58,295 nt of DNA from Trebouxia sp. TZW2008 (taxonomy: Eukaryota > Chlorophyta > Trebouxiophyceae > Trebouxiales > Trebouxiaceae): the NCBI GenBank assembly GCA_002118135.1, contig BDIU01000017.1, positions 6,943 to 65,237 of the forward strand, given 5' to 3'. A model generated the notes under the pieces. That model saw only the letters and a program-made list of their open reading frames with translations. It made no database searches and was not told the DNA's origin. The translations under genes were made by a program, and so were the position numbers. Positions 1 to 9,030 of this stretch are shown in pieces (within the stretch, counting starts at the first letter, position 1; every line of letters begins with the position of its first letter).

Positions 1-440
1 GTACGAAGGGATACGAGAAGCTTCTCCCCGTACCCCGAAGGGGTATAGGGGTATAGGGGTATAGGGGTAGTATCCGGTACCCGGAAAGGGATTACCCCCC
101 GAAAAAATACCCCCTTTCGCGGTAAAGGGAGTATCCGGTAAAAGATTCGGGATAAAAGGAAAAGTCTTTTCGGGGTACAGAGAGAAGTCTTTTCGTATCC
201 TCTAATCTCATTGTAAAAAGGGATACGTACGTTTTTTTATTTTCTCGTTTTTTTGTGTTTTCAGGGTATGGCGCCTTTGTACCTTAAAGTCTTTTTGTAA
301 CCCAAAGTCTTTTTTTTTTTTTGTCTTTTTATCTTTTGTCTTCTTATCTTTTCATCGTTTTATCTTTTCCGGAAAAGCCATTTCAGGGAAAGCCATTTCA
401 GGAAAATAGTTTCCATTCCAGGGTACCAGATACTCTACAT
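1..440. repeat. Repeat tract 1 with T-rich right end
   Basis: Bases 1-235 are a mosaic of the genome's palindromic words (GAGAAGCTTCTC, TACCCCGAAGGGGTA, tandem GGGGTATA, GTATCCGGTA). A copy of the ATCTCATTGT element lies at 205-214. From about 236 the sequence turns into T-rich DNA with repeated CTTTTTATCTTTT words that grades into the next island. No gene is visible. Confidence 0.85.
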
Positions 441-526
441 ACCCCTCTTTTTTTTTAAGTGTTTTTACTCAAATTGGTAAAGGCAGAAGATATATGAAAA
501 GAATTAAGGGTTTTTGTTTTACACTT

Positions 527-532
527 TATAAT
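527..532 (+). promoter_or_regulatory. Possible -10 box TATAAT
   Basis: A perfect TATAAT lies in AT-rich DNA upstream of the structured island. The hexamer 17 bases further upstream (TTAAGG, 504-509) matches the TTGACA consensus at only three positions, so this is a weak bacterial-type plastid promoter call. A transcript from here would run through the hairpins at 663-950 to the large hairpin at 963-1037. Confidence 0.35.
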
Positions 533-538
533 AGTTTT

Positions 539-1037
539 CCCCTGAGTTGTAGACCTACGTTTCTTACCCGTAAAAACTTTTAAACCTTTTTTTCTCTCCT
601 CACACTGTTAGCTTTATAACAAGGCAAAGAAGGCTTTCGTTTAACTTAAAGGAAAGGAGAGTAGCAGCCAACCTTTGCTCGTTGGTGTTGGAACAACAAC
701 AATTATCTTCATGGCTGGTAGCAGCAGGATTTTCTTTTTTTAAAGGGTTTGAAAAAACACGGGGTTAAAAGGAAGACCTTCTACCCTTTTTCCCACCTGT
801 TCCTATTAGATCAAAAGAGAGAGCTTTTGACGAAGAAAACAAAAGGTTCACAGGGGTGGGCAAACAATCTTTATTATCTTGCCAACCCCGTACCGGTAAA
901 ACCTGTTGCTCACGCAGGTGTAGATTCACCAAGACCGCAAATACAATTTCGCCCAAGGTAGCACGCATTAAGATTTAGAAGAAGAGGGTTTTACATCAAA
1001 GTAAAACAAGTCCCTCTTCTTCTAAATCTTAATGCGT
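539..1037 (+). ncRNA. Candidate structured RNA locus, unassigned
   Basis: This repeat-free island holds no recognised protein. It contains a run of local inverted repeats on the + strand: CCAAC/GTTGG around 669-686, GTTG/CAAC with a 3-base loop just after it, an 11-bp stem with one mismatch (about 855-890), and ACCTG/CAGGT (about 901-919) enclosed by CGGT/ACCG. It ends in a 26-bp perfect hairpin. A TATAAT lies upstream at 527. A 70-codon frame starting TTG at 749 stops at 961, one base before the hairpin, but its product resembles nothing I know. The canonical landmarks of RNase P RNA, tmRNA and SRP RNA are absent. It could be a novel RNA, a degraded gene or a small unknown gene. Confidence 0.3.
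963..1037. terminator. 26-bp perfect hairpin with inner 6-bp stem
   Basis: Arms at 963-988 and 1012-1037 are exact reverse complements of 26 bases. The 23-base loop contains a second stem, TTTTAC/GTAAAA (989-994 and 1001-1006). No U-run follows on either strand, so it fits a plastid 3'-end stabilising inverted repeat better than a bacterial terminator. Its words (GATTTAGAAGAAGAGGG) are not those of the surrounding repeat tracts. Confidence 0.7.
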
Positions 1038-4000
1038 AAAAGTATGGTTTTCAGCTCTTAGCAAGTAAAAGTAAAAAGGGACTTTTACCTTTACTGCAAC
1101 CTTTACGCGCAGATAAAGGGTAGTCTCTTGTACCCTGAAAACTCTTTCTCTGAAAAGATAATCCCTGGATTTTGGAGCTTATACCCCGAAAAGGTACACC
1201 CTGTGGTTTAAAAAGATAATCCCTGAAATGGCTTTCCCTCAAGTGGCTTCCCCTAAAATGGCTTTTTCTGAAATGGCTTTCCCTGAAAAGATAATCCCTG
1301 TACCCCTTACTTCGAAAGGGTACCAGACTTTCCCCGAAAAGATAAAAAAACATACGTATCCCTTTTTACAATGAGATTAAAGGATACGAAAAGATAAGAC
1401 CTGAGAAGAGCCTCTCGGGAAAAGATAAAAAGACGAAAAGGTTTTCCCTTTACCCCGAAAAGATACTACCCCGAAAAGATACTACCCCTATACCCCGAAG
1501 GGGTACCGGATACTACCCCGAAGGGGTACCGGATACTACCCCGAAAAGATAACCCGTATCCCTTACCGAAGCTCTTCGTATCCCTTCGAGACTTTTCTCG
1601 TATCCCTTCGTACTAGGCTTTACCCCGAAAAGATAAGCCGAAGCTTGTACCCCGAAGGGATACTACCCCTATACCCCGGAGGGGAGAAGCTCTTCCGGGT
1701 ACCGGGAGAAGCTCTTCCGGGTACCGGATACTACCCCTATACCCCGAAGGGGTACCGGATACTACCCCTATACCCCTATACCCCTATACCCCGGAGGGGA
1801 GAAGCTCTTCCGGGTACCGGGAGACTTTTCTCGTATCCCTTCGAGAAGCTTTTCCGGGAGAAGCTCTTCGTATCCCTTCGAGACTTTTCTCGTATCCCTT
1901 CGAGAAGCTCTTCGTATCCCTTCGAGAAGCTTTTCGGGGAGAAGCTTCTCGTATCCCTTCGGGGTAGTATCTTTTCGGGGTACTAGACTTTCCGAAGCTT
2001 GTACCCCGAAAAGACTTTACCCCTATACCCCTATACCCCGGAGGGGTACCGGGAGAAGCTTCTCCGGGTACTAGACTTTACCCCTTACCGTATCCCTTAC
2101 CGAAGCTTCTCCGGATACTCTCCCGAATCTTTTACCGGATACTCTCCCGAATCTTTTACCGGATACTCTCCCGAATCTTTTACCGGATACTACCCCGAAA
2201 AGATACTACCCCGAAGGGGTACTAGACTTTACCCCTATACCCCGAAGGGGTACTAGACTTTACCCCGAAAAGATACTACCCCTTCGGGATACGGGGAGAA
2301 AAGGATTCCGGGTACTAGACTTTACCCCGTATCTTTTCGGGATAATCCCCCGAATCTTTTACCGGATACTACCCCGTATCTTTTCGGGATACTACCCCTA
2401 TACCCCGGAGGGGTACCGGGAGAAGCTTCTCCGGGTACTAGACTTTACCCCTTACCGTATCCCTTACCGAAGCTTCTCCGGATACTACCCCGTATCTTTT
2501 CGGGATACTACCCCTATACCCCTATACCCCGGAGGGGTACCGGGTACCGGGTACCGGGTACTAGACTTTACCCCTATACGAAGGGATACGAGAAGCTTCT
2601 CGTATCCCTTCGAGAAGCTTCTCGTATCCCTTCGTACTAGACTTTCCGAAACTTTTACCGTAAAAAGGAAAAAGGATGCTACTCCGAATCTTTTACCGGA
2701 TACTACCCCGAAAAGATACTACCCCGAAGGGGTACTAGACTTTACCCCTATACCCCGAAGGGGTACTAGACTTTACCCCTATACGAAGGGATACGAGAAG
2801 CTTCTCCCGGAAAAGCTTCTCGAAGGGATACGAGAAGCTTCTCCCGGTACCCGGAAGAGCTTCTCCCCTCCGGGGTATAGGAATATAGGGGTATAGGGGT
2901 AGTATCTTTTCGGGGTACGGGGAGAAAAGGATTCCGGGTACTAGACTTTCCGAAGCTTTTACCGAACCTTGTACCCCGAAAAGATACTACCCCGAAGGGG
3001 TACTAGACTTTACCCCTATACCCCGAAGGGGTACTAGACTTTACCCCGAAAAGATACTACCCCTTCGGGGTACGGGGAGAAGCTTTTCGTATCCCTTCGT
3101 ACTAGGCTTTACCTCGAAGGGATACTACCCCTTACCGTATACCTTCGGGGTACTAGACTTTACCCCTATACCCCGAAGGGGTACCGGATACTACCCCGAA
3201 AAGATAACCCGAAGCTTTTACCGAAGCTTTTCCGGGTAAAGGAGACTACCCCTATACCCCTATACGAAGGGATACGAGAAGCTTCTCCCGGAAAAGCTTC
3301 TCGAAGGGATACGAGAAGCTTCTCCCGGTACCCGGAAGAGCTTCTCCCCTCCGGGGTATAGGGGTATAGGGGTATAGGGGTAGTATCTTTTCGGGGTACG
3401 GGGAGAAAAGGATTCCGGGTACTAGACTTTACCCCATATCTTTTCGGGATACTACCCCGAATCTTTTCTCGGATACTACCCCTATACGAAGGGATACGAG
3501 AAGCTTCTCCCGGTAGCCGGAAAAGCTTCTCCCGGTACCCGGAAGAGCTTCTCCCCTCCGGGGTATAGGGGTATAGGGGTATAGGGGTAGTATCTTTTCG
3601 GGGTACGGGGAGAAAAGGATTCCGGGTACTAGACTTTCCGAAGCTTTTACCGAAGCTCTTCGTATCCCGTATCTTTTCGGGATACGTACGGGGAGAAAAG
3701 GATTCGTATCCCTTATTCGTATCCCTTAGGAGACTTTCTTCGTATCCCGAAAAGAAAGTAGACTTTTTTCGTATCCCGAAAAGAAAGTAGACTTTTTTCG
3801 TATCCCGAAAAGATACGAGAAGCTCTTCGTATCCCGTATCTTTTCGGGATACGTACAGGCTTTACCCAGTATCTTTTCGGGGGGTATCCCTTTTTACAAT
3901 GAGATAAAAGGTAGACTTTTTTCGTATCCCGTATCTTTTCGGGTTACGTCTTTTTATCTTTTCACCGAATATTTTCGGGGAATAAAGGAAAGGGGAAGAA

Positions 4001-4340
4001 CCTTTTCGGGGAAAGCTTGTAAAAGATTTGGGGTAGTATCCGGTAAAAGGTTCGGGGGATTATCCCGAAAAGATACGGGGTAAGTCTTTTTATCGGATCG
4101 GGTCTTTTCGAGATATCGGGAAAGTCTTGTACCCCAAAGGGAAAGGTTTTTCGGGGGAAAGCTTTTTTGGGTACAGGGAAAGCCTTGTACCCCGAAGGGA
4201 AAGATTTTTCAGGGTAGTATCTTTTCGGGGTATGTGGTAGTATCTTTTGGGGTAAGGGGTAGTATCTGGAAAGGGATTTCTTTTTTCGGGGTAAAGGTAG
4301 TATCTTTTGGGGTATAGGGTAAAGTTTTTTGAAGTAGAAA
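1038..4340. repeat. Repeat tract 2
   Basis: About 3.3 kb of palindromic mosaic. Larger duplicated blocks are visible: one of roughly 165 bp at 2785-2950 recurs at 3265-3430 and in part at 3484-3640. A 24-bp unit beginning GATACTCTCCCGAATC is repeated three times at 2114-2185. Copies of the ACAATGAGAT element lie at 1368-1377 and 3896-3905. The left 300 bases and the right 400 bases are more diverged, with AT-richer versions of the words. Long open frames here translate to monotonous YPYTP/RYYPEK strings and are not taken as genes. Confidence 0.9.
1360..1383 (+). repeat. Example of the dispersed ACAATGAGAT hairpin element
   Basis: CCCTTTTT, then ACAATGAGAT, then TAAAGG: weakly complementary arms around a conserved ten-base core. 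Thirteen copies with up to one change in the core were found by eye at 205, 1368, 3896, 6546, 9021, 19557, 30034, 36262, 37363, 38005, 41710, 45027 and 57262 (both orientations). A more diverged one is at 23601. Confidence 0.75.
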
Positions 4341-4440
4341 CAAAAAAGAACGAAAACCAACGTCTTTTTTTGTAAACCTTTTGTGATGATTTTGTGTAAA
4401 ATAGAGAAATAATCAATGTGTTTAGAACTTCCATTTTATT

Positions 4441-4941
4441 ATGCCACGATCTCAAAGAAATGATAATTTTATAGATAAAACATTTACCGTTGTAGCAGAT
4501 ATTTTATTAAAAGTATTGCCAACCTCAAATAGAGAAAAACAAGCTTTTACTTATTATAGGGATGGGATGTCAGCACAATCAGAAGGAGAATATGCAGAAG
4601 CTCTTCAAAATTATTATGAAGCTATGCGTTTAGAGATAGACGCTTATGATCGAAGTTATATTCTTTACAATATAGGGTTAATCCACACAAGTAATGGAGA
4701 ACATGGGCGTGCACTAGAATATTATTATCAAGCGTTAGAGAGGAATCCTTCATTACCACAAGCTTTAAATAACATTGCAGTAATTTATCATTACCGTGGT
4801 GAACAAGCTATTGAAAATGGTCAGTCAGAGATCTCAAAAATGCTTTTTGATAAAGCTGCTGATTATTGGAAAGAAGCTATTCGATTAGCTCCAACAAATT
4901 ATATTGAGGCTCAAAATTGGTTAAAAATGACTGGACGTTAA
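4441..4941 (+). CDS. ycf3: Photosystem I assembly protein Ycf3
   Basis: The 166-residue product is Ycf3, a thylakoid-associated stromal chaperone needed to assemble photosystem I, known to act with Ycf4 and to contact PsaA/PsaD. It starts [15 protein letters not shown], the family N-terminus, and contains three tetratricopeptide repeats at about residues 35-68, 72-105 and 120-153, with typical phrases such as [13 protein letters not shown] and [15 protein letters not shown]. Length matches the usual 165-170 residues, and the frame is uninterrupted, so the introns seen in land-plant ycf3 are absent. No strong Shine-Dalgarno precedes the ATG; a TAAAAT near 4397 could be a -10 box. It stands alone between repeat tracts, with a hairpin 33 bases after the stop. 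Identification is secure. Confidence 0.98.
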   Translation: MPRSQRNDNFIDKTFTVVADILLKVLPTSNREKQAFTYYRDGMSAQSEGEYAEALQNYYEAMRLEIDAYDRSYILYNIGLIHTSNGEHGRALEYYYQALERNPSLPQALNNIAVIYHYRGEQAIENGQSEISKMLFDKAADYWKEAIRLAPTNYIEAQNWLKMTGR

Positions 4942-4973
4942 GAAATTATGATTGAATTGTTGCGCTTATGTTG

Positions 4974-5016
4974 TTGGTAATGGTAATAAAAACAATGACA
5001 TTATTTACATTACCAA
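4974..5016 (+). terminator. Hairpin downstream of ycf3
   Basis: TTGGTAATG (4974-4982) pairs perfectly with CATTACCAA (5008-5016), and inner AATAA/TTATT can extend the stem. It lies 33 bases after the ycf3 stop and is likely the 3'-end stem-loop of the ycf3 transcript. Confidence 0.55.
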
Positions 5017-5235
5017 AAGAAAGGGGAAATACCAGAGGTCGTCAAAAAAAACCTTCTTGTAATTGTTGTGCAATTGTTCATTTGCATTAATTATACTCAT
5101 TAAAGTTGGTTGGTAGAAGAGTAAAAGCACTTTAAAAAGAACCTGTTTAGAAACAAAAAAGCGAATCAAAAAATTACAAGCCTTTTTGACAAATAAAAAC
5201 AGCTCTTGTTTGTACCAACTTTTGGGTTGTTTCAT
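5005..5235 (-). CDS. Hypothetical 76-residue ORF, doubtful
   Basis: An ATG-started frame of 76 codons opposite and downstream of ycf3. The product is basic and rich in F, L and K, with two hydrophobic stretches (around residues 11-30 and 34-45), but matches no plastid protein I know. An AAAAGG lies two bases before the ATG, too close for a good ribosome site. Its stop overlaps the ycf3 3' hairpin. In DNA this AT-rich a frame of this length can arise by chance. I list it only because the stretch is repeat-free and holds nothing else. Confidence 0.18.
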   Translation of the reverse strand: MKQPKSWYKQELFLFVKKACNFLIRFFVSKQVLFKVLLLFYQPTLMSIINANEQLHNNYKKVFFDDLWYFPFLLVM

Positions 5236-5440
5236 AACCTTTTGGTTTTTAGTTTACCTTTTCTTTTTGGAAAAGGTTTTTTTAATTTTTCTTTAAGAAA
5301 GATTGTTTGAAGAGACCCTTTGGACGAGGTAAAAATAGTGTGAAAAGGTACGCCTCGTGGTTTGCAATATATTAAAAAAGGTTTTTTGCTTGTTGGAAGA
5401 AAGCATCCTCGCTGTAAAAAAGACGTATCGTGCGAAAAGA
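5017..5440. other. Repeat-free AT-rich spacer after ycf3
   Basis: Apart from the doubtful minus-strand ORF, this spacer holds only AT-rich DNA with T and A runs. Its right end (5425-5450) has CGTGCGAAAAGATAAAAAGAC, a phrase that recurs at several borders between gene islands and repeat tracts. Confidence 0.6.
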
Positions 5441-5890
5441 TAAAAAGACTTACCCTTATACCCCGAAAAGATACTACCCCGAAAAGATACTACCCCGAAA
5501 GGATAACCCGAAGCTTTTCGGGGTACCGGATACTACCCCGAAAAGATACTACCCCGAAAAGATACTACCCCGAAAGGATAACCCGAAGCTTTTCGGGGTA
5601 CCGGATACTACCCCGTATCTTTTCGGGGTACCGGATACTACCCCGTATCTTTTCGGGGTATAGGGGTAAAGTATTGTATTCTGAAAAGACCCGACCCGAT
5701 AATTCTTGTACGCGGAAAAAACCCGACCCGATAATCCCTGTACCCTTTCGGGGTAAAACCTTTCCCTGTACCCCTTCGGGGTAAAACCTTTCCTTGTACC
5801 CCTTCGGGGTAAAACCTTTCCCTGTACCCCTTCGGGGTAAAACCTAGTACCCCTTCGGGGTAGTATCTTTTCGGGGTATGGTGTAAAGGG
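5441..5890. repeat. Repeat tract 3 with 75-bp tandem duplication
   Basis: Palindromic mosaic. A 75-bp block of CCCCGAAAAGATACTA words ending in GGGTACCGGATA occurs twice head to tail (5461-5535 and 5536-5610). The right part is a series of CCCCTTCGGGGTAAAACCT units (about 5740-5850). Overlapping open frames on both strands are repeat translations. Confidence 0.9.
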
Positions 5891-6114
5891 TAAAAAAAAA
5901 AACGTTGAGTAAAAAAAAACCAAACAAAAAAGCTGAAAAAAACCAAAAAAACAAAGAAAAAGAAAGAACCAAAACCAAATCAAGGTTTTTACAACGGCAA
6001 AAATTACTCACAATACTTTTTATTTTCGGCAAAACTACAAGATCAGCCTTTGTAAAGGGTTAATTCATACTTTTTTACAGGGAGTTTTTTACCCAATCTT
6101 GTTTAATAAAAGAG

Positions 6115-6200
6115 TGGGGATGGAGGGAGTTGAACCCTCACGCAAGTCACCTTGCAACGGATTTTAAGTCCGTTGCGTCTACCAATTCCGCCACATCCCC
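6115..6200 (-). tRNA. trnL-UAA: tRNA-Leu (UAA), intronless
   Basis: Read on the minus strand this is an 86-base class II tRNA. The acceptor GGGGATG pairs with CATCCCC, and the discriminator is A at 6115. The D-arm contains GGAATTGGTAGACGC. The anticodon stem-loop ACGGA-CTTAAAA-TCCGT gives anticodon UAA. A long variable arm follows, then the T-arm GGGTTCAACTCCC. There is no intron in the anticodon loop, where many green algal and plant trnL(UAA) genes carry a group I intron. CCA is not encoded. It decodes UUA, the commonest leucine codon in this AT-rich gene set. Confidence 0.97.
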
Positions 6201-6480
6201 ATCTCAGATTCTAATTTGAGTATACCATATCAAGTTTTTTGTAGCTCTTTTTCTACCAACTTTTTGTGCGAAGGTTATGGTTTTTTTTATTATTTCCTTT
6301 TTCTTGGAACAAGGTTTTTCGTGCAAAACAAAGCGGCTTGTTGGAAGTTTGCATTCTTCCTGCGCTTCCTTCCTGCGCTTCCTTCCTGCGCTTCCTTCCT
6401 GCGCTTCCTTCCTGCGCCTCCTTCCTGCGCTTTTTTGTTGTTGTAAGAAAGCGTATCTGTGGTTCGCGTATCGTATTGTG
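6201..6480. repeat. Spacer with 13-bp TGCGCTTCCTTCC minisatellite
   Basis: AT-rich spacer upstream of trnL containing about five to six head-to-tail copies of TGCGCTTCCTTCC (about 6359-6432), one with a C for T change. Period 13 is not a multiple of three and the array is not in a convincing gene. The right end runs into the border phrase TTGTGCGAAAAGATAAAAAG (6475-6496). Confidence 0.8.
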
Positions 6481-8090
6481 CGAAAAGATAAAAAGACGAA
6501 AAAACAAAAAGATCCGAGAAAAAGACGTACGAATCCCTTTCCTTTACAATGATATTAGAGGAGACAAAAAGACTTTCCCAGGAAAAGACAAGACCTTTTT
6601 CGGCTTTAAAAGGAGAGTATCCGGAAAGGGATTACCTCCCCTATACCCCTTCGGGGTAGTATCTTTTCGGGGTATAGGGGAGTATCCCTTCGAGGTAGTA
6701 TCTTTTCGGGGTATCCAGTACCCGGAAGGAAGTCTACTTTCTTTTCGGGAGACGAAGAAAGTCTCCTAAGGGATACGAATCCTTTTTACCCCCTGAAAAG
6801 ATAAAAAATACGGGGTAGTATTCGGGAAAAGATTCGGGGTAGTATCCGGGAAAAGATTCGGGGTAGTATCCAGTAAAAGATTCGGGGTAGTATCCCCTTT
6901 CCTTTACGGTAAAAGCTTCGGAAAGTCTAGTACGTATCCCGAAAAGATACGGGATACGAAGAGCTTCTCGTATCTTTTCGGGATACGAGAAAAGTCTCGT
7001 ATCCCTTCGTATAGGGGTAGAGGGGTAGTATCCCGAAAAGATACGGGGTAGTATCCCGAAAAGATACGGGGTAGTATCCGGGAAAAGATTCGGGGTAGTA
7101 TCCGGAATCCTTTTCTCCCCGTACGTATCCCGAAAAGATACGGGATACGAAGAGCTTCTCGTATCTTTTCGGGATACGAAAAGCTTCTCCCTATACCCCG
7201 AAGGGGTACCGGACACCCCCCGAAAAGATACGGGGTAGTATTCGGAAGGGATACCCCCCGAAAAGCTTCTCGTATCCCGAAAAGATACGAGAAGCTCTTC
7301 GTATCCCTTGGTAGTATCTTTTCGGGGTAGTATCCCGAAAAGATACGGGGTAAAGTCTAGTACCCAGAAGGGATACTCCCCGAAGGGGTATAGGGGTAGT
7401 ATCCGGAAGGGATACCCCCCGAAAAGATACGGGGTAGTATCCGGTACCCCTTCGGGGTAGTATCCGGTACCCCTTCGGGGTATAGGGGTACAAGCTTCGG
7501 GTTATATTTTCGGGGTAGTATCCGGAGAAAAGTCTCGAAGGGATACGAAGAGCTTCTCCCCGTACCCCGAAAAGATACTACCCCTATACCCCGTATCTTT
7601 TCGGGATACTACCCCTATACCCCTTCGGGGTACGGGGAGAAAAGGATTCGTATCCCGAAAAGATACGAGAAGCTCTTCGTATCCCTTGGTAGTATCTTTT
7701 CGGGGTAGTATCCCGAAAAGATACGGGGTAAAGTCTAGTACCCAGAAGGGATACTCCCCGAAGGGGTATAGGGGTAGTATCTTTTCGGGGTAGTATCCCG
7801 AAAAGATACGGGGTAAAGTCTAGTACCCAGAAGGGATACTCCCCGAAGGGGTATAGGGGTAGTATCTTTTCGGGGTAGTATCCGGGAAAAGATTCGGGGT
7901 AGTATCCGGGAAAAGATTCGGGGTAGTATCCCGAAAAGATACGGGGTAGTATCTGGTACCCCAAAGGGAAAGCCTGTACCTCTTCGGGGTAAGGGGTAAA
8001 GTCTAGTACGAAGGGATACGAGAAACTTCTCCCGGTACCCGGTACCCCTCCGGGGTATAGGGGTATAGGGGTATAGGGGTAAAAGGCAGG
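6481..8090. repeat. Repeat tract 4 with 133-bp direct duplication
   Basis: Palindromic mosaic. A 133-bp block at 7271-7403 recurs without visible change at 7649-7781, and its last 85 bases are repeated once more at 7774-7858, so nested duplication has occurred. A variant ACAATGATAT element is at 6546-6555. No gene. Confidence 0.9.
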
Positions 8091-8270
8091 AAAAAAAAGT
8101 ATATCAAATCTTTTAAATAACAAGATCCTAAGAAGAGTATCTTTTATATAAGCCGCTATTTTAAAAAAATAAACACAGAAATTCTTTTTTACGAGATTAA
8201 AGTAACGGGCAATAAGATGTCCTTCAATTTTAACTCAAAGCTTTGTTAAAAAAAGATTTAACTGGGGAAA

Positions 8271-8299
8271 TTGACAAACAAAAAACATGTTGTTTAACT
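8271..8299 (+). promoter_or_regulatory. Likely trnD promoter
   Basis: A perfect TTGACA (8271-8276) is followed after 17 bases by TTAACT (8294-8299), a weak -10 box. The expected start near 8306 lies about 16 bases before the tRNA. The rest of 8091-8321 is repeat-free AT-rich DNA without an ORF that has a start codon. Confidence 0.45.
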
Positions 8300-8321
8300 C
8301 TTTCTATTATTATAGTAAGAA

Positions 8322-8394
8322 GGGATTGTAGCTCAACGGTTAGAGCGCCGCCCTGTCACGGCGGAGGTTGCGGGTTCAAATCCCGTCAGTCTCG
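8322..8394 (+). tRNA. trnD-GUC: tRNA-Asp (GUC)
   Basis: A 73-base cloverleaf. The acceptor GGGATTG pairs with CAGTCTC (one G-U at position 2 and another at 5), and the discriminator is G. The D-arm is AGCTCAACGGTTAGAGC. The anticodon stem-loop CCGCC-CTGTCAC-GGCGG gives anticodon GUC. The variable loop is short, and the T-arm is GCGGGTTCAAATCCCGT. No encoded CCA, no intron. Confidence 0.97.
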
Positions 8395-9030
8395 TTAACA
8401 AAAAAAACTACGTATTATATCTTTTTGTGTTTCCCCCCTACTTTTTATTTTTTTTCAAAAAAAAGATTTTCTTTCTATTGATTCTGTTTTTTTTATCTTT
8501 TACCTTTTGCTGGAAAAAAAAACAAGATCTGCAAAAAAAGTATTTTGTATCGTGCAAAAGATTTTGCTGCGCATTTCTTGTTCTTGTTTATCTTCTGAAA
8601 AGATAAAAAGAGCCGATAAAAAGATGAAAAGGTAAAAAGAGTCTTATGTAATCTCATCTTTGTTTCCCAGTATATCAATACCCAGTATTTTTGATTTGTT
8701 ACCCCTTACCTAAAAAAGATACTATTTTATACCCCTTCCCTTGAAAAGATATTATTCTCTACCTCTTACCCCTAAAAGGTAGAAAGAGACTACCTTTTAC
8801 CCCATACCCCAAAAGCTGTTTACCCTTACTTTTTTGGGGTACAAATCCCCCGAAAAGATACAATACACTCTATACCTTAAAAACTTTACCCCGAAAAAAC
8901 TTTTCTTTTGGGTTACAAAGGGACCGAAAAGATAAAAAAACATATCCCGAAAAGGGTTTTCCCATATCCGATTCGGTGAAAAGATAAAAAAACGTACGAA
9001 TCTCTTTCGTATCCCTTTTTACAATGATAT
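8395..9030. other. Spacer grading from AT-rich DNA into diverged repeats
   Basis: Repeat-free T/A-rich DNA to about 8690, then AT-richer, diverged versions of the tract words (ACCCCTTACC, GAAAAGATA, TACCCCGAAAA) to 9030. The variant element ACAATGATAT is at 9021-9030. No gene seen. Confidence 0.6.

Noticed and set aside
860..961. tmRNA-like tag (GCA AAC AAT encoding ANN)
   Set aside because: The tRNA-like acceptor and T-arm ends of tmRNA are absent and the reading frame after ANN is too long and does not resemble known tags.
4995..5090. 31-codon ATG frame after ycf3 with a Cys-rich end
   Set aside because: It begins inside the ycf3 3' hairpin, has no ribosome site and matches no 29-34-residue plastid protein such as petN, petL, psbT, psaM or ycf12.
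6115..6200. Group I intron in trnL(UAA)
   Set aside because: The anticodon stem-loop is contiguous; no intron is present.
8100..8300. Possible small gene upstream of trnD (frame ending MSFNFNSKLC)
   Set aside because: No start codon upstream, short, and no family; the region is better explained as the trnD promoter.
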